From: an uncultured Bacillaceae bacterium
GTDB lineage: Bacteria; Bacillota; Bacilli; Caldalkalibacillales; Caldalkalibacillaceae
Direction of reading: 5' to 3'
NCBI GenBank assembly: GCA_937967685.1
Contig: CALBTX010000078.1
Location: 1-47,653 of the forward strand
Length of the DNA: 47,653 nt
This document shows, in pieces, positions 17,099 to 25,272 of the stretch; the first letter of the stretch is position 1, and the number at the start of each line of letters is the position of its first letter. A program made the position numbers and the translations under genes. The notes below the pieces were generated by a model, which saw only the letters and a program-made list of their open reading frames with translations, did not search any database and was not told the DNA's origin.

Positions 17099-18749
17099 CT
17101 CGAATGCCGACTTCCTCGGCTCGAGCCAAGACTTCAAGCGCTTCGGCTTCCATCCCTTCTTCCCAATAAACGAGGGCAAGATTATAGTAAGCTTCCATCA
17201 TCTGCGGGTTGCGGGCAATCGTTTCCTGTAAATTCTTTCGTCCTTGTTCAAATTTTTCTTGCTGCAGCTGAGCATAAGCAAGCTGAAAATATAATTCAGC
17301 CCGATCCCCCCCTTTATCGATGGCCAGCTCCAATGTTTCTTCAGCCCGGGCATACTGTTCGGTATGGACATACAATGAACCGAGTTGCCCATAAACGTCG
17401 GGATGATCCATACCAGAATCAATCGCCTCTTGCAAATACGTTTGTGCTTCCTCGTAATCCTCATTTTCCATGGCAAGTTCCGCTTGAACAAGATATGTTT
17501 CCGGCGAGTGTAAGGCTTGTTGAGAACCGATCAACAGTAAAACGGGTATGCTGGCCACAGAGATTAGAAAAGCGAGCGCACGTTCTCTGAAATGCCTTTT
17601 TCCGGGCAAATTCAACATGGCTGAAGCGAGAAATCCTCCCGCTAATCCCCCGATATGACCAAAATTATCGATCATGGGGACTGCAAACCCCATGCCAAGG
17701 TTTAGAATAACGATAAAAATGATGTCCGTCCCCATCGTTCGGAAAAATAAGTTCCGGTTTTTCAAGCCAAAATACAACAGCGCGCCAAAACAACCGAATA
17801 TCGCTCCCGACGCCCCGGCGGCCAAGTTGGGGGTAAACGCAAAACTGGCTAATGTTCCGGTAAAACCGGCAAAAAGGTACATGAACAAAAAGCGCAACGA
17901 GCCGTATATTCGTTCAACCGCTCCCCCGAGAAAATAAAGCGCCAGGCTGTTAAAGGCCAGGTGTAACCAACCGATATGCAAAAACATGGGCGTGAGCAAC
18001 CGCCAGTATTCACCTTCAACAATGGCCGGATTCCACTTCGCCCCAAAGCGGATCAAAGTGGTGGGCTCGGTACTGGAACCGACCGTTTCCAACACATAAA
18101 ACATGACCATATTGATGATCAGGAAGGTAAACGTGAAGTATGGTTTCCCGTAATGAAAAATGCGTTGAAACGCTTCTTGCTTTTTCTTTTTTTCCTTTTT
18201 GAAGGTTAGTTTCGTTTCCTCCAGTGTGAATGCGGTCATGTACCGGACGATTTCCTGTTCGATCTCCTGCGTATTGACGTTCAACTGACTGATGTCGAAA
18301 TGGTCCACTTCAATGCCCGAGCCGTACACAGCTTGGGTGACAATTACGCCGTGATGGCGGAGCTTGCTTTTGTGATCGTCCACCTCGTTCAATTCTTCTA
18401 AATACCGTTTAATCGTCTCATCATAAAAGCTGGAAAAAACGTACAGGTTATCTACGGTGAGTGTGCGGGCTTTCAGTTGTCTGCGGAACAAGGGAAGATG
18501 ATCGGCAAATTGGCGCATATCTCTGGCAACCATCGAGGGCCAGGCACCGTCAACGGCCTGCAGACGCACCAACTGATAATCCCGTCCTTCATTGCGCACG
18601 AGCCAACACTGATCCAACACCTGCCCGTCCGGTCCGGTGAAAATCTGTTGACCAGCCGTCAGAGGGTTATCGATCCAATCAAAGTCATAGTCCCTGACCA
18701 GGATTAATGCCAGAGACCATAACCAGTGATCTCTCAGCTGTTCATCCAC
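17055..18749 (-). CDS. gluP: Rhomboid intramembrane protease GluP with TPR domain (YqgP)
   Basis: A 564-residue protein with a soluble N-terminal domain (1-190), a rhomboid domain (about 200-400) and C-terminal TPRs (about 425-560). The serine-histidine dyad is visible as GASGAIFGCFG (Ser about 317) and NFGHIGGLAGGF (His about 367), and the membrane core starts with HIGWLHLAFNSLALYFLGG. TPR signatures such as AYYNLALVYWEEGMEAEAL suggest partner binding. B. subtilis YqgP (507 residues) cleaves membrane proteins, including the MgtE magnesium transporter. The start is GTG 18749, six bases after AGGGG. In B. subtilis this gene neighbours yqgN; here the 5-formyl-THF ligase gene is about 19 kb away. 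Confidence 0.93.
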   Translation of the reverse strand: MDEQLRDHWLWSLALILVRDYDFDWIDNPLTAGQQIFTGPDGQVLDQCWLVRNEGRDYQLVRLQAVDGAWPSMVARDMRQFADHLPLFRRQLKARTLTVDNLYVFSSFYDETIKRYLEELNEVDDHKSKLRHHGVIVTQAVYGSGIEVDHFDISQLNVNTQEIEQEIVRYMTAFTLEETKLTFKKEKKKKQEAFQRIFHYGKPYFTFTFLIINMVMFYVLETVGSSTEPTTLIRFGAKWNPAIVEGEYWRLLTPMFLHIGWLHLAFNSLALYFLGGAVERIYGSLRFLFMYLFAGFTGTLASFAFTPNLAAGASGAIFGCFGALLYFGLKNRNLFFRTMGTDIIFIVILNLGMGFAVPMIDNFGHIGGLAGGFLASAMLNLPGKRHFRERALAFLISVASIPVLLLIGSQQALHSPETYLVQAELAMENEDYEEAQTYLQEAIDSGMDHPDVYGQLGSLYVHTEQYARAEETLELAIDKGGDRAELYFQLAYAQLQQEKFEQGRKNLQETIARNPQMMEAYYNLALVYWEEGMEAEALEVLARAEEVGIRDERLNELHEKIVTD

Positions 18750-18779
18750 TCCTAACCCCTACCTTCGTAGCGTGACTGC

Positions 18780-18917
18780 AGGCTTTAGCCCGCTAGCACG
18801 ACTTGTGCTCTGTGAGTGCATAGCACGACTATGAGCTTTAGCTCATTAGCGTGACTTGTGCTCTGTGAGTGCATAGCACGACTATGAGCTTTAGCTCATT
18901 AGCGTGACTTGTGCTCC
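18780..18917. repeat. 53-bp tandem repeat, 2.6 copies
   Basis: Units at 18780-18832, 18833-18885 and a partial copy at 18886-18917. Copies two and three are identical over their overlap except the last base; copy one has several changes. Each unit contains two small hairpins, GAGC-TTTA-GCTC and an AGCAC/GTGCT type, so the RNA or single strand could form a row of stem-loops. It fills the gap between gluP and the HAD gene. Confidence 0.92.
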
Positions 18918-18922
18918 ACGTT

Positions 18923-19660
18923 CTATTTTTCCAGCACCTCTTGCAAATAAGAAAGCACTTGTGTTAAATGAAACAGTTCAGCCAACGGTTCATGATCAGT
19001 GGTGCGCGAGCCGTAGCGGGTATTTAAAAAAATAGCGTCCCAGCCCGCTTCAAGGGCCCCAACGATATCATGCTCCCATGAATCCCCGATAAACAGCGCT
19101 TCATGAGGAGCCACCTTCCCCAACACTTTTTTAAACAAAGCCGGATCCGGTTTTTTCAGTCCGACCTGTTCGGAAATGTACACATTTTTTTCCGGGATCA
19201 AATTTTTCAATTTCAATTTGGCAAATTTGGCTTTTTGCACGTCTGTTTTTCCATTGGTGATGATACCTGTTTCAATCTTTTTCCCGCGCAAAAATTCCAG
19301 CAGTGAATATAGCCCCGGATAAGGTTTCACATAGTGTACCGCTTGACGGTAATATTTATCATGAAAGCGGTCCGCTTCTTCGACATGTGAGGGCAGCCCA
19401 AAATGTTTCATCGTTTCCAAATATCTTTTGCGTCTGTATTCCTGCTGAGTCAATTCTTTTTTTTCATAAGCCGGCCAGAAAAAATCGCTGTAAAATTTAA
19501 ATACGTCAAACCAATCTTCGAGAGGAATGTAAGGAAATTCAACCCCCTGAGCAATCCATTCATCGACAACATCCTGATAACAGTCTTGTATCGCTTTTTC
19601 AAACGCATATTCATAACTAAACAATGTGTTATCCAGATCAAAATAAACCTTCTGCCACAT
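18923..19660 (-). CDS. HAD-superfamily phosphatase, YjjG/YsaA-like
   Basis: A 245-residue HAD hydrolase with a cap domain of subclass IA. Motif I is FDLDNTLF (Asp nucleophile about residue 8), motif II IITNGK (about 128), motif III lysine in GLKKPDP, and motif IV GDSWEHDI (about 190). Relatives include YjjG-type pyrimidine nucleotidases and general phosphoglycolate-type phosphatases. The start chosen is ATG 19660 after GGCAGG; an ATG at 19681 has no ribosome site. The substrate cannot be predicted from sequence, although a nucleotidase role is consistent with the closest named group. Confidence 0.82.
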   Translation of the reverse strand: MWQKVYFDLDNTLFSYEYAFEKAIQDCYQDVVDEWIAQGVEFPYIPLEDWFDVFKFYSDFFWPAYEKKELTQQEYRRKRYLETMKHFGLPSHVEEADRFHDKYYRQAVHYVKPYPGLYSLLEFLRGKKIETGIITNGKTDVQKAKFAKLKLKNLIPEKNVYISEQVGLKKPDPALFKKVLGKVAPHEALFIGDSWEHDIVGALEAGWDAIFLNTRYGSRTTDHEPLAELFHLTQVLSYLQEVLEK

Positions 19661-19781
19661 CAAAAGAACCTGCCCCTTCATATGACAACTACGGTCATTA
19701 TACCAACTTCAGGAAAGAAGAACAAAGCATGGCGGCAAACGGCAATACATAAAAAACCAACGCTAAAAGCGAAAACGGCAC

Positions 19782-19816
19782 AAAAAAACCTACTTCCCCA
19801 AAGAAAGTAGGCTTTT
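19782..19816 (-). terminator. Terminator of the spx-like gene
   Basis: CCTACTT and AAGTAGG arms (with A/T extension) enclose a short loop, and seven T residues follow on the minus strand. It lies about 50 bp after the stop codon of the Spx paralogue. Confidence 0.8.
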
Positions 19817-19863
19817 CAAAATCTGATCAGCCGTTTTGATCACAAAGAAAACGGCCGATTCTG

Positions 19864-20256
19864 TTAAGAACCAACCGCCTGAGACAATTTCGCCTGCCTC
19901 GGTTGATGTTTTTTCACAATACCTTCATATTCTTCTTTATTAAAGCCGACGATCAATTGTTCGGGACTTAACAACAGCGGTCTGCGCAAAATGCCGGGAT
20001 GTTTTTGAACCAAGTTCACCCATTCCGTCAAGGACAGTTCGTCGATGTTCACATCAAGCGACTTGACTTCCTGGCTTCTTTTGGACATGATTTCCGTTGT
20101 GCCGTTCGTTGTATAAGATAATATATGCAAAATCTCTTCCTTAGACAGCGGTTCGGTATTCATATTATGTTCTTTAAAGGGAATGTGGTGTTTCTTCAAC
20201 ATATCGCGAGCTTTACGACAAGATGTACAACTGGAAAAAGTGTACAATTGGATCAA
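19864..20256 (-). CDS. Spx/ArsC-family transcriptional regulator
   Basis: About 130 residues, close to Spx (131). It has the redox CxxC switch at Cys10-Thr-Ser-Cys13 when started at TTG 20256 (MIQLYTFSSCTSCRKARDML), and the family segments EIMSKRSQEV and HPGILRRPLLLSPEQLIVGF. Spx binds the RNA polymerase alpha subunit and redirects transcription under thiol stress. The TTG start is preferred because it places the cysteines at the same residue numbers as in Spx and follows AAGAAGG by eight bases; an upstream ATG at 20283 would add nine unusual residues. Whether this is the main Spx or a paralogue (MgsR/YusI-like) cannot be told here. Confidence 0.88.
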   Translation of the reverse strand: MIQLYTFSSCTSCRKARDMLKKHHIPFKEHNMNTEPLSKEEILHILSYTTNGTTEIMSKRSQEVKSLDVNIDELSLTEWVNLVQKHPGILRRPLLLSPEQLIVGFNKEEYEGIVKKHQPRQAKLSQAVGS

Positions 20257-20290
20257 CAGCTCCACCTTCTTTATTATGGTCATTGATTCT

Positions 20291-20314
20291 TAATTGATAT
20301 CAATTATCATTTTA
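20291..20314 (-). promoter_or_regulatory. Palindromic operator and -10 of the spx-like gene
   Basis: TAATTGATATCAATTA (20291-20306) is a perfect 16-base palindrome. The overlapping TGATATCAATTATCA (20295-20309) matches about 12 of 14 defined bases of the 7-1-7 Fur-type box. On the minus strand it immediately follows an extended -10, TGC-TAAAAT (20309-20314 on the plus strand), so a bound repressor would block the promoter. The identity of the regulator (Fur, Zur, PerR or another) is not settled. Confidence 0.55.
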
Positions 20315-20367
20315 GCATATTTCGCATTTGTAAAAAAGTGTTCATTGAAAAATTTTCAACATTGTCA

Positions 20368-21396
20368 TCAGGCACCTATATATTTGGCATAAACCGACTT
20401 AGCCTGAACGACATCTTCCGTCCCTTGAACCAACACTCTTCCGTCGGGGAAAATGACCAAATTTAAATCGTCCACGCGAAAGCGCAATAAAAAAGGTGTT
20501 TGCTCCACTTCGCCAACATTTTCCAGTTTCCGTTTCCACTCGTCCAGGTCCCATTTTCTGTTTTGGCGGGCGGTTATTTGAACGGTCTCCCGACCGCAAA
20601 GTGTCGTCACATCGTTATCTGCGGCATATAAAGCGGGATATTCTTGGCGCTGACAGGTGGGGCACTGCTCGTTCGGAGTACTCCATTTGATTTCCTGATG
20701 GTATCCCCGCCATAAATCAATGGAAAGAAGGGAGCGGCGAACCGCTGCTTTGTTTCCAACCAACCATTTGATCGCCTCGGTCGCTTCATAAGAAGCCACC
20801 ACATCCACCACCGGGGCAATCACTCCGGCCGTATCGCACGTTTCACCCCTGCCGGCACTTTCCTCAATTAAACAGCGCAAACAGGGCGTTTCCCCGGGAA
20901 TAAAAGTGGCCTGCATCCCTCTGGAGCTGACGACCCCGCCGTAAATGTAAGGAATGCCTTTTTTAAAAGCGATATCATTCATTAAAAAACGGGTTTGAAA
21001 ATTATCTGTTCCGTCCAAAATCAAATCCATGCCCTCGGCATACTGTTCGATCGTTGACGGGTTGACATCTCCGACAATGCCTTCAAGCTCAACCTCCGAA
21101 TTAATCTTTTTCAATTTTCGTTCGGCGGCCACCGCTTTCGGTACACTTTCCACGGCATCCTGTTCTTCAAACAGCATTTGACGCTGCAGATTGCTCATCT
21201 CTACGAAATCACGGTCAACAAAACGAACAAAGCCGACCCCGGCTCGGACCATATGATTGGCAATGACCGTCCCTAAGGCGCCCATCCCGACAATGAGAAT
21301 TTTGCTTCTGGACAACCTTTTTTGTCCCACTTCTCCAATCGGGGAGAAGAGGAGCTGTCTGGAATATCTCTCCTGAAATGGCTTTGCTGCACTCAT
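20368..21396 (-). CDS. moeB: MoeB/ThiF-type adenylyltransferase for MoaD
   Basis: A 342-residue E1-like enzyme that adenylates the C-terminal glycine of MoaD so that it can be thiocarboxylated. The nucleotide motif is IVGMGALGTVIANHMVRAG (about 35-53), the substrate region is DGTDNFQTRFLMNDIA, and four zinc cysteines occur as CLRC and CPTC pairs. A C-terminal extension of about 85 residues follows the zinc site. It lies just after moaD (ATG four bases from the moaD end), with its GGGGGG ribosome site formed by the moaD terminal Gly codons. ThiF is the main alternative, but the operon is entirely Moco genes. Confidence 0.9.
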   Translation of the reverse strand: MSAAKPFQERYSRQLLFSPIGEVGQKRLSRSKILIVGMGALGTVIANHMVRAGVGFVRFVDRDFVEMSNLQRQMLFEEQDAVESVPKAVAAERKLKKINSEVELEGIVGDVNPSTIEQYAEGMDLILDGTDNFQTRFLMNDIAFKKGIPYIYGGVVSSRGMQATFIPGETPCLRCLIEESAGRGETCDTAGVIAPVVDVVASYEATEAIKWLVGNKAAVRRSLLSIDLWRGYHQEIKWSTPNEQCPTCQRQEYPALYAADNDVTTLCGRETVQITARQNRKWDLDEWKRKLENVGEVEQTPFLLRFRVDDLNLVIFPDGRVLVQGTEDVVQAKSVYAKYIGA

Positions 21397-21399
21397 GAA

Positions 21400-21639
21400 T
21401 TACCCCCCGCTCACCGGTGGAATGATCGCCACTTGGTCATTTTCATGCAGTTTAGTCCCGTCGTCGGCAAATTCTTCATTGACAGACACCATGACGTTGG
21501 CTAACGATTCGGACGCTTGCGGATATTTTTCCAGTAAATGATGTTTTAATTGGCCGACGGTCCATCCTCGATCATCCAGTTCAATAAAATCCTGACCGAT
21601 TTGTTCCTTCACTCCGGCAAAAAACAACACCTTGATCAT
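21400..21639 (-). CDS. moaD: Molybdopterin synthase small subunit MoaD
   Basis: A 79-residue ubiquitin-fold protein ending in the required Gly-Gly (IPPVSGG). The terminal glycine is adenylated by MoeB and carries the sulfur that MoaE inserts into precursor Z. Strong GGGGGAGG ribosome site, five bases from the ATG. It is third in the moeA-moaE-moaD-moeB operon. It is distinct from the longer MoaD encoded at 43.9 kb, which has a different sequence. Confidence 0.92.
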   Translation of the reverse strand: MIKVLFFAGVKEQIGQDFIELDDRGWTVGQLKHHLLEKYPQASESLANVMVSVNEEFADDGTKLHENDQVAIIPPVSGG

Positions 21640-21740
21640 GACTGCCTCCCCCTATTTTGCGAAATGTTCGTTTTAACGCCGCCTTAACGCCGCCCTGACT
21701 CAGCCGATCCATCACTTCGGCCAAATTTATGTCATGGCGA

Positions 21741-22226
21741 TCATTCAAGGCCTTCGGGTTTTCCCGTCGGATAAGCCACCGTTTCCTTCTGATTCCCGAT
21801 CCACGCTTCTCCGTCCTCCCAAAATTCCTTTTTCCAGATCGGAACGATGTCTTTAATGCGTTCGATGGCATAGCGGGACGCTTCATATGCGTCCGCCCTG
21901 TGCGGCGTGGAGACGGCGATGGCCACCGCGATATCACTAATTGCCAAACGGCCAATCCGATGGAAGATGGCCACCCTGCTGTTCGGCCAGCGTTCACCAA
22001 TTTCCTGGCCGATTTGCTGGAGCTTTTTCTCGGCCATCGACACATAAGCTTCATATTCCAAATACAATGTTTTGCGGCCTCTCGTCAATTCACGGACCGT
22101 ACCGATAAACGTGTTAATCGCCCCCGCATGGGGATGAACGACACGAGAGATGACTTCTTCAACAGAAATCGGTTCAGTGACAATCCGGAAATGTTCAGCC
22201 TGGATGGGCACCTGCTGATTGGACAT
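21741..22226 (-). CDS. moaE: Molybdopterin synthase large subunit MoaE
   Basis: A 161-residue catalytic subunit of molybdopterin synthase. Family motifs are GAINTFIGTVRE (about 35-46), LEYEAYVSMAEKKL (about 56-69), RIGRLAISDIAVAIAVSTPHR (in parts) and the C-terminal KKEFWEDGEAWIGN (about 131-144) with its active-site lysine. It converts precursor Z to molybdopterin using two MoaD thiocarboxylates. GAAGGAGGGAGG upstream gives a strong start. The 100 bp between it and moaD contain a short AACGCCGCC duplication (about 21674-21693) and no gene. Confidence 0.93.
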   Translation of the reverse strand: MSNQQVPIQAEHFRIVTEPISVEEVISRVVHPHAGAINTFIGTVRELTRGRKTLYLEYEAYVSMAEKKLQQIGQEIGERWPNSRVAIFHRIGRLAISDIAVAIAVSTPHRADAYEASRYAIERIKDIVPIWKKEFWEDGEAWIGNQKETVAYPTGKPEGLE

Positions 22227-22252
22227 GACCCTTCTCCCTCCCTCCGAAAGAT

Positions 22253-23530
22253 TCAGCGTTCAACATTTGCTGGCAGGATACTTTGCTGAATCCACTTATC
22301 CAGCCAGATGACATCCATTTCCGTCCCTTTCGAAAATCCCTGATCTCCTCCGGGAACAACCAGCAAACCGTTGGCCTGTATCAAGGCGGAAACGACACCT
22401 GATTTATCCAGACCGACGGTGCTGGCCACGACTTGTGATCCCCGGATGCTCAGTTTGGCCCGCATAAAGCGTGTGAAGCGGTTGGACGTAGGAATATCGT
22501 GTGCCAATATCGCTTTCGTTCGCGGTAAATGATAATCGGCGCCCAGCGCTGATTGCAATACGGGGCGGGCGAAAAATTCGAATCCGATAAAGCATGCGGC
22601 AGGATTACCGGACAAACCAAAGATCCATTTTCCATCCTTGTGTGCCACGGTCGTCACACTCCCGGGCCGCATGGCGACCTTGTTAAAGAGCACTTGCATT
22701 CCCAATTCGTCTAACAGCTTTTGAACAAAGTCGTAATCTCCTACAGAGGCGCCGCCCGTGGTTATCAGATAGTCCACTTCTTCGAGCGCTTGCAGAACCG
22801 ATCCGTAACATAAGTCAAAATCATCTTTGAGAATCCCATAGTAACGGGGAACGGCACCCAGCTGCTCAATTTGAGATTCCAGCATGTATGAATTACTGTT
22901 GCGTATTTTTCCTGGTTGTAAGGGAGCATCCACCGGAAGCAACTCCGAACCGGTGGCAAAAATGCCGACAACCGGCTTCCGATAGACCCGAACCCGGGCG
23001 TATCCAAAAGTGGCCAGCATGGCCTGCTCCCCTGCCCCGATCCGTCTGCCCTTCTCCGCCAGAACGGTTCCTTCGGGCGTATCTTCCCCTTGTTTGGAAA
23101 TGTATTGGCCTGCCTGTACCGGTTTGTCCAGACGGATGTAATCCGCTCCGTTCTGTTTGATCTCCTCAACGTCTTCGAGCATGACAACAGCATCGGCTCC
23201 CAGGGGGATGGCTGCACCGGTCATGATTCGAACCGCCTGCCCACGAGCCAGCGTTTGCTGCGCCTCATACCCCGCCGGCACCGCTTCAATGACTTTCAAA
23301 ACCGTCGTATCATTTGAACCATGTCTGCGCGTGTCTTCGGCACGGATAGCAAAACCGTCATACATGGAACGGTCAAACATGGGAATCGGATGGTCGGCCA
23401 CGAGCTTCTCAGCCAAATAACGCCCCCGGGCTTCCTGCAGGGGAACCACTTCCGTTTTTCCCGCGGGCACATGTTCCATCACTTTTTGTACGGCTTCCGC
23501 GACTGAAATGGGTGTTCGTGGTGTAAGCAT
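22253..23530 (-). CDS. moeA: Molybdenum insertion protein MoeA
   Basis: A 425-residue molybdopterin molybdotransferase that inserts metal into the adenylylated pterin. Recognised motifs are FDRSMYDGFAIRA (about 49-61), RIMTGAAIPLGADAVVMLED (about 104-123), TTGGASVGDYDFV (about 248-260) and FNKVAMRPGSVTT, FGLSGNPAAC near the third quarter. It is the first gene of the Moco operon, so the promoter should lie in the 276 bp upstream. The GDYD/RPGSVTT variant is the common Bacillus form and differs from the two other MoeA proteins in the window, which have DYT and PGKP; this supports a housekeeping molybdenum role for this one. Confidence 0.93.
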   Translation of the reverse strand: MLTPRTPISVAEAVQKVMEHVPAGKTEVVPLQEARGRYLAEKLVADHPIPMFDRSMYDGFAIRAEDTRRHGSNDTTVLKVIEAVPAGYEAQQTLARGQAVRIMTGAAIPLGADAVVMLEDVEEIKQNGADYIRLDKPVQAGQYISKQGEDTPEGTVLAEKGRRIGAGEQAMLATFGYARVRVYRKPVVGIFATGSELLPVDAPLQPGKIRNSNSYMLESQIEQLGAVPRYYGILKDDFDLCYGSVLQALEEVDYLITTGGASVGDYDFVQKLLDELGMQVLFNKVAMRPGSVTTVAHKDGKWIFGLSGNPAACFIGFEFFARPVLQSALGADYHLPRTKAILAHDIPTSNRFTRFMRAKLSIRGSQVVASTVGLDKSGVVSALIQANGLLVVPGGDQGFSKGTEMDVIWLDKWIQQSILPANVER

Positions 23531-23615
23531 ATCGGCTACGCTCCTTCAGCTGTATAATATCATTATAAGGAAAAAAGGTGAGTAAGTCTAAAAAAATCAG
23601 TATAATCTCATAGGC

Positions 23616-23657
23616 GCAAATGATAACATTGAATAAGCAAATGATAACATTGAATAA
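23616..23657. repeat. 21-bp tandem duplication
   Basis: Two identical adjacent copies of GCAAATGATAACATTGAATA plus A, in the leader or promoter region between the Moco operon and the aspA operon end. Confidence 0.93.
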
Positions 23658-23706
23658 GAAAGAATCAGTTAGGACAAATGAGTCAGAAAGCAAGGAAAAC
23701 CCAGCA

Positions 23707-23753
23707 CAAAAATAACCTCTTCTGTTCGTTTTTCACGATACCAAAAGAGGTTC
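23707..23753 (-). terminator. Terminator after aspA
   Basis: AACCTCTT (23715-23722) pairs with AAGAGGTT (23745-23752); on the minus strand a T-rich run follows. It closes the 13-kb catabolic cluster, 55 bp after the aspA stop codon. Confidence 0.8.
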
Positions 23754-23806
23754 TCAAAGTAAGCCAATCCCGCTGGTCAAGACACATTAACCACACATCT
23801 TATAAA

Positions 23807-25243
23807 TTACTTTTCTTTTTTGTTGCCCAATAACTCCCTACCTGATATACCCGGCTTTGTCATTTCATACGGATCTAGAATCTGATTTAATTCTTCTTCA
23901 GATAGTATGTCATATAATAGGCACAATTCACGAACAGACTTACCGCTCTGAACACATTCTTTGGCTATTCTTGCCGCAGTCTCATAACCGATATGCGGGT
24001 TAATCGCTGTTATAACCCCCACACTTTGCTCAACATATTCTTGACAACGTTTTTCGTTTGCCTGAATGCCGTGAATGCAGTTCTTAGTAAAGACCTCGAA
24101 CGCATTCTTCATGATTTCAATGGATTGCAGGAGATTATAAACGAGAACAGGTTCCATCACATTCAATTCCAATTGCCCGGCTTCTGATGCCGCACAAATG
24201 GTGTGGTCATTGCCCATTACTTGGAAAGCCACCTGATTGATCATCTCACACATAACCGGATTGACTTTTCCGGGCATGATCGATGAGCCGGGCTGCATGG
24301 GGGGTAATAAAATTTCGTTTAATCCGTTTTGTGGACCGGAAGCTAACAAACGTAAATCGTTCGCTATTTTAGACATATTGAGCATACAAATCTTTAAAGT
24401 TGAAGAGACTTCGGTATACGCATCCGTGTTCTGAGTGGCATCGACCAAATCACTCGCCATGCTCAAGGATAAACCACTGATTTCAGAAAGGAGCTCCACC
24501 ATCTTGGTCGCATACCTCGGATCCGCGTTCAATCCTGTCCCGATGGCCGTAGCGCCGATATTCACTACATATAAATGATCGCAAGATTGCCTTATACGAG
24601 CAATATCCCTTGAAATGACACGTGAATATGCTGCAAATTCTTGGCCTAAACGAATGGGGACAGCGTCCTGCAAGTGAGTTCTCCCCATTTTTAAAACAGA
24701 GTCAAATTCTTCTGCCTTGCTTTTAAAAGCTTGATGCATCGTCCCCATCACGGCTAACAACTGCTGAATCAAGCGTATAGTGGCTATGCGCACAGCTGTT
24801 GGAAAAACATCATTCGTCGATTGAGACATATTGACATGGGTATTTGGACTCAACTGAAAGTAGTCCCCTTTTTCCTTACCCATGATTTCTAATGCTCGAT
24901 TAGCGATGATTTCATTGATATTCATATTAAATGATGTCCCCGCACCGCCCTGAATCGGATCAACAATGACCTGATCATGTAATTTCCCGTCAATCATTTC
25001 TTGCGCTGCCATGCTGATAGGCTTCCCCAGATCAGGGTGTAGATAACCCAATTCCATATTGACCAGAGCGGCACATTTTTTGATCATGGCCAGCGCAATA
25101 ATTAATTCGCGATGAATTTTGTCACCGGTAATAGGGAAATTTTGGGCTGCACGTAGGGCTTGAATGCCGTAATAGGCATTTGCTGGTACTTCTCGTTGGC
25201 CTAAAGCGTCTTTTTCTATCCTGAAGCTTACATTTCCTCCCAT
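23807..25243 (-). CDS. aspA: Aspartate ammonia-lyase (aspartase)
   Basis: A 478-residue cytosolic lyase converting L-aspartate to fumarate and ammonia. The family signature GSSIMPGKVNP (residues 319-329) with the loop serine is intact, as are DPIQGGAGTSFNMNINE (about 95-111) and SPNTHVNMSQSTNDVFPTA (about 132-150), typical of aspartases rather than argininosuccinate lyases; fumarase is the nearest alternative, but the DPIQGGAGTS segment favours aspartase. AAGGGTG precedes the start. It is the last gene of the cluster, about 30 bp after the CapA-like gene, which fits a final step turning aspartate from N-carbamoyl-aspartate into a TCA intermediate plus ammonium. Confidence 0.93.
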   Translation of the reverse strand: MGGNVSFRIEKDALGQREVPANAYYGIQALRAAQNFPITGDKIHRELIIALAMIKKCAALVNMELGYLHPDLGKPISMAAQEMIDGKLHDQVIVDPIQGGAGTSFNMNINEIIANRALEIMGKEKGDYFQLSPNTHVNMSQSTNDVFPTAVRIATIRLIQQLLAVMGTMHQAFKSKAEEFDSVLKMGRTHLQDAVPIRLGQEFAAYSRVISRDIARIRQSCDHLYVVNIGATAIGTGLNADPRYATKMVELLSEISGLSLSMASDLVDATQNTDAYTEVSSTLKICMLNMSKIANDLRLLASGPQNGLNEILLPPMQPGSSIMPGKVNPVMCEMINQVAFQVMGNDHTICAASEAGQLELNVMEPVLVYNLLQSIEIMKNAFEVFTKNCIHGIQANEKRCQEYVEQSVGVITAINPHIGYETAARIAKECVQSGKSVRELCLLYDILSEEELNQILDPYEMTKPGISGRELLGNKKEK

Positions 25244-25272
25244 GATTTACACCCTTATCAAAATGATTTCGG

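Noticed and set aside
21581..22054. Alternative minus-strand frame over moaE and the moaE-moaD gap with a protein-like end
   Set aside because: It overlaps clear moaE and moaD coding sequence in another frame and has no start signal; the apparent protein-like stretch is probably chance.
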